DNA from: Actinokineospora pegani
Lineage (GTDB): Bacteria > Actinomycetota > Actinomycetes > Mycobacteriales > Pseudonocardiaceae
Assembly: GCF_009745975.1 (NCBI RefSeq)
Contig: NZ_WHOL01000065.1
Coordinates: 85,705-149,704 of the forward strand
Length of the DNA stretch: 64,000 nucleotides
Direction: 5' to 3'
The position numbers and the translations under genes are program-made. Shown in pieces: positions 42,176-51,611 of the stretch; within the stretch, counting starts at the first letter, position 1, and each line of letters opens with the position of its first letter. The notes below the pieces were generated by a model. It worked only from the letters and a program-made list of their open reading frames with translations, was not told the DNA's origin and did no database searches.

Positions 42176-43624
42176 TCAGCGGAGGGCGCCGGGGTAGAGG
42201 TAGCGGTCTTCTGGCTTGTTCGCGTCGCGGAACCAGGACTTGAGGAAGGCTCGGAGGTCGGGTTGGCCGGAGATCTCGGTGGCCATGTCCTCGAACTCCG
42301 GCCAGGTGGCGTTCCCGTCCCGGTGGGTCGCCGCCCACTGCTTGAGCAGGGTGGCGAAATCGTCGTCGCCGATCTGGTGGCGGAGGGCGTGCATCGCCAG
42401 TTGGCCCTTGGTGTAGACGGCCGTGAACTCGTTGCCCTCGCCCATGTCGTACAACTTGCGGTCCCAGTAGCGGTTTGGCGCCTTCGCCGCTGTGTCGCGG
42501 AAGCGGGCGTCCAGGTCGACGCCGGTCTTCTCGTCCCAGAGCCACTGGGCGTAGGAGGCGAGGCACTCGTTGAGGCAGATGTCGGCCCAGTTCTCGATCG
42601 AGACGCTGTTGCCGTACCACTGGTGGGCCTGTTCGTGGACGATCGTCTCCAGGTCGGCCCACTTGGCGTAGATGGGCCTGGTCTGGGTTTCCAGGGAGAA
42701 GCCGATGTTCTCGTTGAGGAAGATGCCGCCCGCCGCGGATTGCGGGTAGGGGCCGAACTTCTCGGTGAGGAAGGCCAGGACCTCGGGCACCCGGCGCTCG
42801 TCGGGCATCCGGGACTCGGCGCCCGGTGCGTACGCGTCGACGACCGGGGTGCCGTCGGGGAGCTGGGAGCGCTCGAAGGTCCACTTGTCGATGCCGATGG
42901 TGGTGACGTAGGAGACGACGCGGGTGGGCTCGACCCAGGTGTAGGTGGTCCACCCGTCCTCGCGGACCGGCTCCTCCTCGCGGCCGATGGAGACCACCGA
43001 CCACGGGTCCGGCACCTTGGCGCGCACGCTGAACGTGGCCTTGTCGCGCGGGTGGTCGTTGACCGGGTACCAGGCCGAGGCCGAGTGCGGCTCGCCCGCG
43101 GCGAACGCGCCGCCGGAGGAGGAGATCTGCCAGCCGTTGACGCCCAGTCCGCTGTCGACCGACTCGGGCACGCCGGAGTAGACGACGCGGGTCTTGAACG
43201 TCGTGTCCTTGCCGATGGGGGTCTTGGGGGTGATGACCAGCTCGTGCTCGCCCTCGCGGCGGGTCTCGGCCTGCTGCCCGTCGACCTCCACCCGGCTGAC
43301 CTGGAAGCCGGTCAGGTCCAGGTTGAACCGGCTCAGGTCCGCGCTGGCCCTGGCGGTGACCGTGGTGTCGCCGTCGAGGTTCTTCGTCGCCGGGTCGTAG
43401 GTGACGCTCACGGCGTAGTCGAGCGCGTCGTAGCCGCCGTTGCCGTCGTCGGGGTAGTACGCGTCGCCCATGCCCTCGGCGCCCTCGGTGCCGGTGACCT
43501 GCGGCGGCGGGGCGACGGTGGTCGTCGCGCCGCCGGCGTCCGGGACGGGGGCGTTCGTGCAGCCCGCCACCGCCACGACGGCGAGCAGGGGGGTGGCGAC
43601 GCGGAGCAGGCTGTGCCGGGGCAT
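42176..43624 (-). CDS. M1-family metallopeptidase lipoprotein
   Basis: 482 residues from the ATG at 43624; ATGs at 43633 and 43636 would add three or four residues. Signal peptide with lipobox VAVAGC, so probably a lipid-anchored exported enzyme. Aminopeptidase-N-like: the substrate-contact region GGIFLNENIGFSLE replaces the usual GAMEN, followed by the zinc motif HEQAHQW and, 18 residues on, NECLASY (HExxH-x18-E). Much shorter than E. coli PepN, as in the actinobacterial extracellular M1 group. Cleaves N-terminal residues of peptides outside the cell; specificity unknown. Confidence 0.9.
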   Translation of the reverse strand: MPRHSLLRVATPLLAVVAVAGCTNAPVPDAGGATTTVAPPPQVTGTEGAEGMGDAYYPDDGNGGYDALDYAVSVTYDPATKNLDGDTTVTARASADLSRFNLDLTGFQVSRVEVDGQQAETRREGEHELVITPKTPIGKDTTFKTRVVYSGVPESVDSGLGVNGWQISSSGGAFAAGEPHSASAWYPVNDHPRDKATFSVRAKVPDPWSVVSIGREEEPVREDGWTTYTWVEPTRVVSYVTTIGIDKWTFERSQLPDGTPVVDAYAPGAESRMPDERRVPEVLAFLTEKFGPYPQSAAGGIFLNENIGFSLETQTRPIYAKWADLETIVHEQAHQWYGNSVSIENWADICLNECLASYAQWLWDEKTGVDLDARFRDTAAKAPNRYWDRKLYDMGEGNEFTAVYTKGQLAMHALRHQIGDDDFATLLKQWAATHRDGNATWPEFEDMATEISGQPDLRAFLKSWFRDANKPEDRYLYPGALR

Positions 43625-43682
43625 GGTCCCCATCATGACCGCTGCGCGCCCCGGCCGGGGCGCGTGGGGCAGACTCGGTCGC

Positions 43683-44426
43683 GTGGACATCGTCGAGTTC
43701 GGCGGCACCGGCGCCCCGATCGTCCTGCTGCACGCCCTGATGGGCCGCGCGTCGACCTGGTGGCCGTGCGCCGACTGGCTCGCCCGCCACGGCCGCGTCC
43801 TGGGCTACGACGCCCGCGCCCACGGCCGCCACCCGCTGCGCGGCCCCGGGTCCACCGCCGACTTCGTCGACGACCTCGCCTCGGTGCTGCGCCGCACCGG
43901 CCCGGCCGTCCTCATCGGCCACTCCATGGGCGCCCTGCACGCCCTGGTCGCCGCGTCGGTCCACCCGCACCTCGTCCGCGCCGTGGTCGCCGAGGACGTC
44001 GGCGTCGACCTGCGCGGCCGCACCTCCGACGACTGGCGGGCCCTGTTCGCCCAGTGGCCGACGCCGTTCCCGTCCATGGCCCACGTCCGCGAGTTCTTCG
44101 GCCCCGCCGCCGACTACTTCGCCGAGTGCGTCGAGGAACGCGCGGACGGCTACCACCTCATCGCCGACCTGGAGTCCCTGTTCGCCATCGCCGAGGAGTG
44201 GGGCCGCCGCGACTACTGGGACCACGTCGAGCGCGTCCGCTGCCCGGTCCTGGTCATCGAGGCCGAGCACACCGTCATGCCCGCGGGCCAGCAGGCCCAG
44301 ATCCCGCGGCGGGCCCCCGGCGGCGGCCACCACCTGGTCGTCGAGGGCGCGGGCCACCTGGTGCACGCCGCCGCCCCGGAGGTCTACCGGGGAGCCGTCG
44401 AGGCGTTCCTGTCCGAAGTCCTCTGA
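43683..44426 (+). CDS. Alpha/beta-fold hydrolase
   Basis: 247 residues from the GTG at 43683. Oxyanion/HG-like VLLHALMGRASTWW, nucleophile elbow GHSMG (about residues 79-83), acid in VIEAEH and catalytic His in GAGHLVHAAAP. Broad hydrolase superfamily, cytoplasmic; no substrate can be inferred. Divergent from the M1 peptidase gene with 58 bases between starts, convergent with the 2H phosphoesterase gene. Confidence 0.85.
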   Translation: MDIVEFGGTGAPIVLLHALMGRASTWWPCADWLARHGRVLGYDARAHGRHPLRGPGSTADFVDDLASVLRRTGPAVLIGHSMGALHALVAASVHPHLVRAVVAEDVGVDLRGRTSDDWRALFAQWPTPFPSMAHVREFFGPAADYFAECVEERADGYHLIADLESLFAIAEEWGRRDYWDHVERVRCPVLVIEAEHTVMPAGQQAQIPRRAPGGGHHLVVEGAGHLVHAAAPEVYRGAVEAFLSEVL

Positions 44427-44446
44427 CCCCCCGCGAACGGCGGAAG

Positions 44447-44941
44447 CTAGAACGTGTGGAGGACCTCATGCGCGCCCTTTGTGTCCACAACGGACACTTC
44501 GCGCACCCGGCACCGCAGCGGCCGCACCGGGAAGACCGCCTCGAAGCCGCGCACGACGTCCGCGTCGGGGACGCCCGACAGCAGGGACACGTGCGGGACC
44601 CAACTGCCCGGCAGGTAGTAGGTGTTGGGGTTCTTGACCTTGCCCGCCAGCACGTCGTGCAGGGCGTTGTGCACCGCGAGCAGCTCGCCGTCGGTCACCG
44701 CGCCGAGCATCAGGACGTTCTCGGTGGTGGCGAACGTGGCCAGGGAAGACAGCCAGACGGTCGGCATGGACAGCACCCGCAGCTCCGCCGCGAGGGCCGC
44801 CCGGGTCCGCGCCGGGATGTCGGTGGCGGCGGCGAAGGTCAGGTGCGGGGGCAGCGGGGAGGTCGCGCCCACCCGGTCCCGCAGCGCGCGGATCGCGGCG
44901 TCGGCGGTGGGGTCGAAGGTGGCGATGACGGCCTGGGGCAT
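44447..44941 (-). CDS. 2'-5' RNA ligase-family (2H phosphoesterase) protein
   Basis: 164 residues. Two HxT/S motifs define the 2H superfamily: PPHLTFA (about 32-38) and VPHVSLL (about 116-122). Members act on cyclic phosphates or 2'-5' bonds of RNA or nucleotides. The neighbours give no hint of a specific substrate. Confidence 0.83.
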   Translation of the reverse strand: MPQAVIATFDPTADAAIRALRDRVGATSPLPPHLTFAAATDIPARTRAALAAELRVLSMPTVWLSSLATFATTENVLMLGAVTDGELLAVHNALHDVLAGKVKNPNTYYLPGSWVPHVSLLSGVPDADVVRGFEAVFPVRPLRCRVREVSVVDTKGAHEVLHTF

Positions 44942-45002
44942 GGACGGGAGTGTGCCAGTGCGGCTTGGCCCGGCGCCTGGGCCGAGGGCCGGGCCAAGCG
45001 CG

Positions 45003-46031
45003 TCAGCGGCTGAGCAGCGCGCGCCAGTCCTGGGTCTCGACGCGCGTCAGCGCGCGGTCGCGGGCCAGCAGGCGCGCGGCCGCGGCGGCCTCGCTGGTGT
45101 CCGACAGGGACACCGGGCGGACCAGGGACGGCCAGGCGCCCGCGCCGATGAGGTCGCGTTCGTCGGCGACCCGGCTCGCGTAGCAGGGCTCGTGGGGCAG
45201 GGCCGCCTTGTCGTGGAAGCGGCGCATGGCCGCGGCGGTGGACCCGCCGAAGACGCCGTCCGCGGGGAGGTCCCGGGCGCCCGTCTCCCGGAGGAGGTGC
45301 TGGGCGGCCTTGACCTTGTCCCCGGTGTCGCCCGGCTTGAGCAGGGGCCAGGTCCGCGGGTGGGTGACCGCGCGGCCCAGGACGCCGCCGACCGCGTTGC
45401 GCAGCTCCGGGAGGCGGCCGTAGAGCACGCCGCCGGGGCACTCGGTGGAGTTGAAGTCGCGGTGGCCCCGGATCTCCGCCGGTGCGATGTCGTACTGGTC
45501 CGCGATGTAGGCGACCAGGCCGACCAGCGAGTCCCACAGGGCGCTGGTGACGTCGACCGAGGTGTACAGGCCCTCGTTCTCGATGCCGATGATCTCGCTG
45601 TTGTGGTTTCCGACGTTGGCGCCCATGACGTGCTGGGCGCCGCCGCGCAGGATCTCCAGGCTGCGGTGGCGGCCCTCGGTGATGTGCCCGCCCCGGCTGT
45701 TGGTCAACTGCTGGCCGGAGTCGACCCACCCGTTGCCGTCCATGTGGTGGTTCTGGATCGACCGCGAGATCTCGTACGCGTGGTCCAGCGAGTAGTCGGT
45801 GCTGTTCGGCCCCGCGGTGTGGTGCACCACGATGTAGGTGGGCCTGCGGTCGAGCACCTCGATGGCCGCGTGCGGGGAGCGCGCGCCCCAGGCGGCACAT
45901 GAGTGCATGGTCGGGGCGGCCGCGGCGGCAGGGCCCGCAGCGGCCGCGGTGGCGGTGAACACCGGCAGGGTGGCCCCCGCCGCTCCCACCGCGATGCTGG
46001 TTCTTAACAAGTCTCGCCTGGTCATAGCCAT
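45003..46031 (-). CDS. Tat-exported N-acetylmuramoyl-L-alanine amidase (PGRP type) with peptidoglycan-binding domain
   Basis: 342 residues from the ATG at 46031 with GGGAG six bases upstream. Twin-arginine signal MTRRDLLRTS followed by an Ala-rich hydrophobic stretch. Amidase_2/PGRP domain (about 50-215) with zinc ligands in IVVHHTAG and GHRDFNSTECPG, then a PG_binding_1-like repeat (LKPGDTGDKVKAAQHLL ... DGVFGGSTAAAMRRF, about 245-290). Cuts the amide between muramic acid and the stem peptide in the cell wall. Tat export of such an enzyme implies folding before export. Confidence 0.9.
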   Translation of the reverse strand: MAMTRRDLLRTSIAVGAAGATLPVFTATAAAAGPAAAAAPTMHSCAAWGARSPHAAIEVLDRRPTYIVVHHTAGPNSTDYSLDHAYEISRSIQNHHMDGNGWVDSGQQLTNSRGGHITEGRHRSLEILRGGAQHVMGANVGNHNSEIIGIENEGLYTSVDVTSALWDSLVGLVAYIADQYDIAPAEIRGHRDFNSTECPGGVLYGRLPELRNAVGGVLGRAVTHPRTWPLLKPGDTGDKVKAAQHLLRETGARDLPADGVFGGSTAAAMRRFHDKAALPHEPCYASRVADERDLIGAGAWPSLVRPVSLSDTSEAAAAARLLARDRALTRVETQDWRALLSR

Positions 46032-46154
46032 CGCGATCTCCCTCGACGTCGGGGTCGGTGACCCCAGATCGGTGATTGGCGCCACTGACGGTAAGCAGCG
46101 CCGCCCGAGGGAGGCAATAGTTTGCCAACTATCCAGCTAACAGGTTGACCAGTT

Positions 46155-47054
46155 TCAGGGGTTGACCCCTAGCAAAGGTTTGTCTCGGTGCTCGCCGGGC
46201 AATGCGAAGCGGCCGTCGGTGGTCTGCTCGACGAGGCCGTCGACCAGCAGCGAGTCCAGGCAGCGGTCGCGCTGGCCCGCGTCCGGCCACACCAGGTCCA
46301 GGCGCTGCTTGGTGGCCGGGTCGGGGGAGTCGCGCAGGACGTCGAGGAGCAGGCCGCGGACCTGGCGGTCGGTGCCCGCGAACCTCTGCACCGCCTTGGC
46401 CGGGCCCGCGTAGGCCGGGCGGCCGTTGCGCTGCCAGGCGCAGCCGCCGCGGACCGGGCAGGCGGCGCAGCGCGGGGTGCGGGCCACGCAGACCACCGCG
46501 CCCAGCTCCATCAGCGCCGCCGAGGCCTTGGCCGCGTCAGCGGGCTCCTTGGGCAGCAGCTTGTCCACGTCGGCCAGGTCCCGCGTGGTCGACGGCGGAC
46601 CGGCGTCGCCCGCGCCGTGCACGGCCCGCGCCACCACCCGCCGCACGTTCGTGTCGACCACCGGGCAGCGCAGGCCGTAGGCGAACGCGGCCACGGCGCG
46701 GGCGGTGTAGGCGCCGACGCCGGGCAGGCCGAGCAGCGTGTCGATGTCCGAGGGCACGATGTCGCCGTGGTCGGTGGAGATCACCCCGGCCGCCGCGTGC
46801 AGCCGCAGCGCGCGCCGGGGGTAGCCGAGCTTGCCCCAGGCCCGCACGACCTCGCCCTGGGTGGCCGCGGCCAGCGCGGACGGCTTCGGCCAGCGGACCA
46901 GCCACTCCCGCCAGATCGGCTCGACGCGGGCGACCGGGGTCTGCTGCAGCATGATCTCGCTGACCAGCACACCCCAGCCCGTGGTGCCCGCGTGACGCCA
47001 GGGCAGGTCGCGGGCGTGCTCGTCGAACCAGACGGACAGGGCTGCCGTATCCAC
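46155..47054 (-). CDS. mutY: A/G-specific adenine glycosylase
   Basis: 299 residues from the GTG at 47054. Removes adenine mispaired with 8-oxoguanine. N-terminal LPWRHAG and SEIMLQQTPVARV, helix-hairpin-helix LPGVGAYTARAVAAFAYG with the catalytic Asp in VVDTNVRRV, and the 4Fe-4S cluster CVARTPRCAACPVRGGC (Cys-x6-Cys-x2-Cys-x5-Cys). No obvious NUDIX-like C-terminal domain for 8-oxoG recognition, as is usual for short actinobacterial forms. Counterpart of Rv3589. Confidence 0.94.
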   Translation of the reverse strand: MDTAALSVWFDEHARDLPWRHAGTTGWGVLVSEIMLQQTPVARVEPIWREWLVRWPKPSALAAATQGEVVRAWGKLGYPRRALRLHAAAGVISTDHGDIVPSDIDTLLGLPGVGAYTARAVAAFAYGLRCPVVDTNVRRVVARAVHGAGDAGPPSTTRDLADVDKLLPKEPADAAKASAALMELGAVVCVARTPRCAACPVRGGCAWQRNGRPAYAGPAKAVQRFAGTDRQVRGLLLDVLRDSPDPATKQRLDLVWPDAGQRDRCLDSLLVDGLVEQTTDGRFALPGEHRDKPLLGVNP

Positions 47055-47122
47055 CCGACCAGTCTAGGAAGCCAGGTCTTCCGGGAACCGGGCACCACGG
47101 CGAGTGGCAGTCGTCTGGCCAA

Positions 47123-47168
47123 GCCGGGAACGATGCCGGGCGGGCACGAGGGGGTGGGTGGCGGGAGG
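47123..47168 (-). repeat. Dispersed repeat, copy 1 (inverted relative to the copies at 63847)
   Basis: The reverse complement of this 46-bp stretch matches the repeat at 63847 and 63943 with about 44 identical bases, including GGCATCGTTCCCGGC. It lies between canB and mutY, about 12 bases past the canB stop. Confidence 0.75.
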
Positions 47169-47179
47169 AATGGGCGGAG

Positions 47180-47671
47180 TCACTCGACCTCGGTGATCTT
47201 CGCCGTCTGCACGTCGTAGACGAAGCCGCGCACGTTGTCGGTGTGCGGGATGAACGGGCTGATCCGCACGCGCTGCAGCGACTCGCGCACCGACTGCTCG
47301 ACGTCGCGGAACGCCTCGACGGCCCACGGCGGGCGCAGGCCGGTGTCGGCGGCGACCTCCTCGCGGAACTCGTCGTCGGTGAAGGTCGCCAGGCCGCAGC
47401 GGGTGTGCTGCATGACGATGACCTCGCGGGTCTGCAGCTTGCGCTGGGAGATCGAGATGGAGCGGATGACGTCGTCGGTGACGATGCCGCCCGCGTTGCG
47501 CATGATGTGCGACTCGCCGTGGGAGAGGCCGAAGACGTCGAAGACCTTGATCCGGGCGTCCATGCAGGTCACCACGGCCACGTGCAGGCCCGGCACGGGC
47601 GTGGGCACGTCGGGTGAGCCGAGGTCGGGTCCCTCGGCGTGGCGTTGCAGCAGGTCGTCGATCGCGGTCAC
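47180..47671 (-). CDS. Beta-class carbonic anhydrase
   Basis: 163 residues from the GTG at 47671, preceded by AAGGG; a GTG at 47695 would add eight residues. Interconverts CO2 and bicarbonate. Zinc-binding residues: Cys in VTCMDARI with the Asp-Arg pair, and His-x2-Cys in QHTRCG. GESHIMRNAGGIVTDDVIRSI is typical of the Rv1284-like group. It occupies the position of canB (Rv3588c) beside mutY although it resembles the other mycobacterial beta enzyme more. Followed by the dispersed repeat. Confidence 0.88.
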   Translation of the reverse strand: MTAIDDLLQRHAEGPDLGSPDVPTPVPGLHVAVVTCMDARIKVFDVFGLSHGESHIMRNAGGIVTDDVIRSISISQRKLQTREVIVMQHTRCGLATFTDDEFREEVAADTGLRPPWAVEAFRDVEQSVRESLQRVRISPFIPHTDNVRGFVYDVQTAKITEVE

Positions 47672-47845
47672 GGGCCAGCCCTTCGGTCGGTCCACATTGT
47701 TCTACCCATGAAATCGGGTCACCGCACGCCCGGACAAGGTGATTTGGCCGATGTCACCACGCGTGCACGCGGAGTCAGCGGATCACCCCCGATCGGGCGT
47801 TCCGTCTTCAGCGTTCCAGCCCAGTCGCGGGGTTACCGTCAAGGC

Positions 47846-48529
47846 GTGATCGACCCCAAAGCACCGCACCCGCGCCAGGTGTACCTGCGGCGGAGGGTCA
47901 TGGCCCTGACCGGGGCCGTCGTCGCCGTCCTCGCGCTGGCCTGGGGCCTCACCCTGCTCATCGGGCGGGACGAGCCCGAGGTCGGCACCGCCGCGGGCGC
48001 CGGGGGCACCCCCGCGCCGGAGCCCGCAGCGCCGTCGACGACCGAGTCCTCGGCGCCCCCGTCCTCGACGACCCCACCGCCCTCGGAACCGCCGCCGTCC
48101 GAGCCGCCGCCGCCCGCCCCGCCGCCGCCGGACCCCGAGCAGCCCTGCCCGGACGCCTCGACCGCGGTCACCGCCGAGCTGACGGCCCCGTCGTTCCGCG
48201 TCGGCCAGCGCCCCGGCCTGCGCCTGGTGATCACCAACAACGGCCCCGCCTGCACCCGCGACATCGGCCGGGGTCAGCGCGAGCTGGCCGTCACCACCGC
48301 GGCGGGCGAACGGGTCTGGTCGATCAACGACTGCTCGACGGCCGCGGGCTCGAAGTCGCGAGTGCTGCAGTCCGGCGAGCGGCTGACGTTCGACGTGACC
48401 TGGGCCGGGCGCACTTCCGCGCCCGGCTGCCCCACGGACCGGTCGCCGGTGGCGGCGGGCGAGTACCGGCTGTTCCCGCGACTGGGCGAGGTCGTCGGCG
48501 AGCCCGCCCCGTTCACCGTGACGCCGTAG
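47846..48529 (+). CDS. Single-pass membrane protein with Pro-rich linker and C-terminal beta domain (Rv3587c-like)
   Basis: 227 residues from the GTG at 47846. A basic N-terminus (RQVYLRRRVMALTG) precedes a transmembrane helix (about 19-41), then a Pro/Ser/Thr linker (45-105) and an extracellular beta-rich domain with four cysteines and the phrase GLRLVITNNGPACTRDIG. Position next to canB and mutY matches Rv3587c. Function unknown. Tail-to-tail with the LacI gene, three bases apart. Confidence 0.7.
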   Translation: MIDPKAPHPRQVYLRRRVMALTGAVVAVLALAWGLTLLIGRDEPEVGTAAGAGGTPAPEPAAPSTTESSAPPSSTTPPPSEPPPSEPPPPAPPPPDPEQPCPDASTAVTAELTAPSFRVGQRPGLRLVITNNGPACTRDIGRGQRELAVTTAAGERVWSINDCSTAAGSKSRVLQSGERLTFDVTWAGRTSAPGCPTDRSPVAAGEYRLFPRLGEVVGEPAPFTVTP

Positions 48530-48532
48530 CCG

Positions 48533-49633
48533 TCAGGGCCCGAACCAGCGCTCTTCGGCCGTCCTCGGCGGGGCGGCCGTGGCACCGGACAGGATCTCGG
48601 TGTCCAGGGTGACCTCGCGCGGCCGGGTCGGGTCGACCGAGGCGAGCAGCAGCTTGCCCGCCGCCCGGCCCTTCTCCAGCACCGGCTGGCGCACGGTGGT
48701 CAGGCCGTGGCGCTCGGCTTCTGGGATGCCGTCGAACCCGGTGATCGACAGGTCCTGCGGCACCCGCAGGCCCCGGCGCCTGGCCTCGTTCATCGCGCCA
48801 AGGGCGAGGATGTCGGAGGTGCAGACCAGCGCGGTGAGCTGCGGGTCGGAGTCGAGCAACTGGGCCGCGGCGGACTCGCCGCTGGCGGTGCTGTGGTCGA
48901 AGCGCTCCACCACCGGCACCCTGGCCCACTCCACCCCGGCCGCGCCGAGCGCGTCGGCCACCCCGGACAGCCGGGCCCGCTGCACGTGGAAGTGCGCGGC
49001 CTGCTGGCGCTCGACCGAGGCGAACCCGTCGTTGCGGTCGCGGGCCAGGCGCATGCAGATGACGCCGACGCGGCGGTGGCCCAGGGTCGTCAGCCGCTGG
49101 GCCAGCGCGGTGATGGCGGCCCGGTCGTCGATGCCGACCCGGTCGACGCCCTCGACGATCGGCTGGTCGGCGACCACGGTCGGCACCGGCCGCGACAGCA
49201 CGGCGGCCAGGTGCGGGTCGTCGTCGGGCACCGAGTAGACGACGAACCCGTCGACGCCCGCGCGGTGCACGGCGGCGACGTCCTCGCGCTCGGGGTTGAT
49301 CGGCACCAGGTGCAGGCCCTGGCCCGCCCCCTCGCAGGCCAGGGCCAGGCCCTCGAGGAAGCCCAGGGCGGCGGGGTCGCGGAAGGCGTAGGACAGGTTC
49401 TCGGTCAGCAGCAGCCCGACCGCGCCCGCCTTGCGGGTGCGCAGCGACCTGGCCACCGGGTCCGGGCCCGGGTAGCCCAGCCTGCGGGCGGTCTCGAGCA
49501 CCCGGCGGCGCAGCTCCGGGGAGAGCTGGTCGGGTCGGTTGTAGGCGTTGGAGACCGTCGTCCTGGAGACCCCGAGCTCCGCCGCGAGCGACGCCAAGGT
49601 CGCCGGGCGACGAACGTGCATTGACCGCGCCAT
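48533..49633 (-). CDS. LacI-family transcriptional regulator
   Basis: 366 residues from the ATG at 49633. N-terminal helix-turn-helix ATLASLAAELGVSRTTVSNAYNRP with the hinge-helix region, then a periplasmic-binding-protein-like sensor (VGLLLTENLSYAF, DGFVVYSVPDDD, TSDILALGAMNEARRRG, ITGFDGIPEAE). Usually binds a sugar or nucleoside and controls nearby genes. It diverges from znuA, yet that operon has its own zinc-type box, and no sugar transporter is close; the target is unclear. Confidence 0.88.
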   Translation of the reverse strand: MARSMHVRRPATLASLAAELGVSRTTVSNAYNRPDQLSPELRRRVLETARRLGYPGPDPVARSLRTRKAGAVGLLLTENLSYAFRDPAALGFLEGLALACEGAGQGLHLVPINPEREDVAAVHRAGVDGFVVYSVPDDDPHLAAVLSRPVPTVVADQPIVEGVDRVGIDDRAAITALAQRLTTLGHRRVGVICMRLARDRNDGFASVERQQAAHFHVQRARLSGVADALGAAGVEWARVPVVERFDHSTASGESAAAQLLDSDPQLTALVCTSDILALGAMNEARRRGLRVPQDLSITGFDGIPEAERHGLTTVRQPVLEKGRAAGKLLLASVDPTRPREVTLDTEILSGATAAPPRTAEERWFGP

Positions 49634-49747
49634 GTCCTGACCGTAACGGTTCAGAACCACTTGCAGAAGCCCGCCGAGTGCCCGGACGCGCTCGTGGTGT
49701 CACCCGGTTGGATGACGGTGGTCCGGGGGGCTGACGTAAGCTGAAAG

Positions 49748-49768
49748 CGACAACGGTTTCCATTATCG
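49748..49768 (+). promoter_or_regulatory. Probable Zur operator upstream of znuA
   Basis: CGACAACGG, a 3-base spacer (TTT), and CCATTATCG form an inverted repeat matching at 7 of 9 positions, 34 bases before the znuA start. Reversed it reads GATAATGG..., close to the AT-containing half sites of actinobacterial Zur boxes. It stands out as AT-rich in its surroundings. Confidence 0.6.
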
Positions 49769-49801
49769 TGATCTTGGTGCGCAACCCCCAGGGAGACACC
49801 C

Positions 49802-50776
49802 ATGCGACCCCGCCCGCGCAGACCTCGCGCCGCCCTCCTCGGCCTCGCCGGAGCCGCCCTGTTGACGGTGACCGCGTGCGGTGGGTCACAGGCTGACAGC
49901 GGCTCGGACGGGGCGATCACCGTCGTCGCCTCCACGAACGTCTGGGCCAGCGTCGCCCAGGCCGTGGGCGGGGACGCCGTCGCCGTCAGCTCGATCCTCA
50001 CCGACCCGAGCGCCGACCCGCACGGGTACGAGGTCAAGCCCGCCGACGCCACCAAGCTGGAGGGCGCGAAGGTGCTGGTCTCCAACGGCGGCGGCTACGA
50101 CGACTTCTTCACCAGCCTGTCCGACCGGGTCGCCGACGCCCGCAAGATCGTCGCCTTCGACCTGTCCGGCAAGGGCGGGGCCGAGGAGCACGCCGAGGGC
50201 GAGGAGCACGCGCACGAGGGCGAGGAGCACGGCCACGACCACGGCGCGGTGAACGAGCACGTCTGGTACGACCTGCCGACCGTGCGCAAGGTGGCCGACA
50301 GCCTGGCCACCGAGCTGGGTGCGGTCGCCCCCGACCGCAAGGACGAGTTCGCCGCCAACGCCAAGGCCTTCGGCGACGGCCTGACCGCGCTGACCACCAA
50401 GGCCGTGGCCATCGGCGCGGCCAAGCCGGGCGCCAAGGTGGTCGCCACCGAGCCGGTCGCGGGCTACCTGCTGGAGACCGCGGGCCTGACCGACGCCACC
50501 CCGGAGGCGTTCTCCGAGGCCATCGAGGACGAGACCGACCCGCCCGCCGCCGCCGTCGCCGAGACCGACGCGCTGGTCACCGGCAAGCAGGTCGTGGCCG
50601 TCGTCTACAACGGCCAGACCGAGACGCCGCTGACCAAGCAGCTCAAGGACAAGGCCGCGGCGGCCGGGGTGCCGGTCGTGGGCGTGACCGAGACGCTGCC
50701 CGAGGGGGCCACCGGCTACCTTGACTGGATGACCAAGCAGGTCGACTCACTCGCGGGAGCCGTGTCCCAGGCATGA
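49802..50776 (+). CDS. znuA: Zinc ABC transporter, substrate-binding lipoprotein
   Basis: 324 residues from the ATG at 49802 with CAGGGAGA upstream. Signal peptide with lipobox LLTVTACGG. Cluster A-I family metal-binding protein: SILTDPSADPHGYE with a metal-binding His, a His/Glu-rich loop (about 127-153) ending in HGHDHG, EHVWYDLPTV and the C-terminal DALVTGKQVV region. The His-rich loop points to zinc rather than manganese. First gene of znuA-znuC-znuB behind a Zur-like operator. Confidence 0.9.
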   Translation: MRPRPRRPRAALLGLAGAALLTVTACGGSQADSGSDGAITVVASTNVWASVAQAVGGDAVAVSSILTDPSADPHGYEVKPADATKLEGAKVLVSNGGGYDDFFTSLSDRVADARKIVAFDLSGKGGAEEHAEGEEHAHEGEEHGHDHGAVNEHVWYDLPTVRKVADSLATELGAVAPDRKDEFAANAKAFGDGLTALTTKAVAIGAAKPGAKVVATEPVAGYLLETAGLTDATPEAFSEAIEDETDPPAAAVAETDALVTGKQVVAVVYNGQTETPLTKQLKDKAAAAGVPVVGVTETLPEGATGYLDWMTKQVDSLAGAVSQA

Positions 50777-50789
50777 CCACCACCACAGC

Positions 50790-51608
<819 letters not shown>

Positions 51609-51611
51609 ACA

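Noticed and set aside
40544..45013. Plus-strand open frame of 1489 codons across the SARP, M1 peptidase and hydrolase genes
   Set aside because: It covers several well-supported genes in other frames and has the composition of a shadow frame (Arg, Pro and Ala runs).
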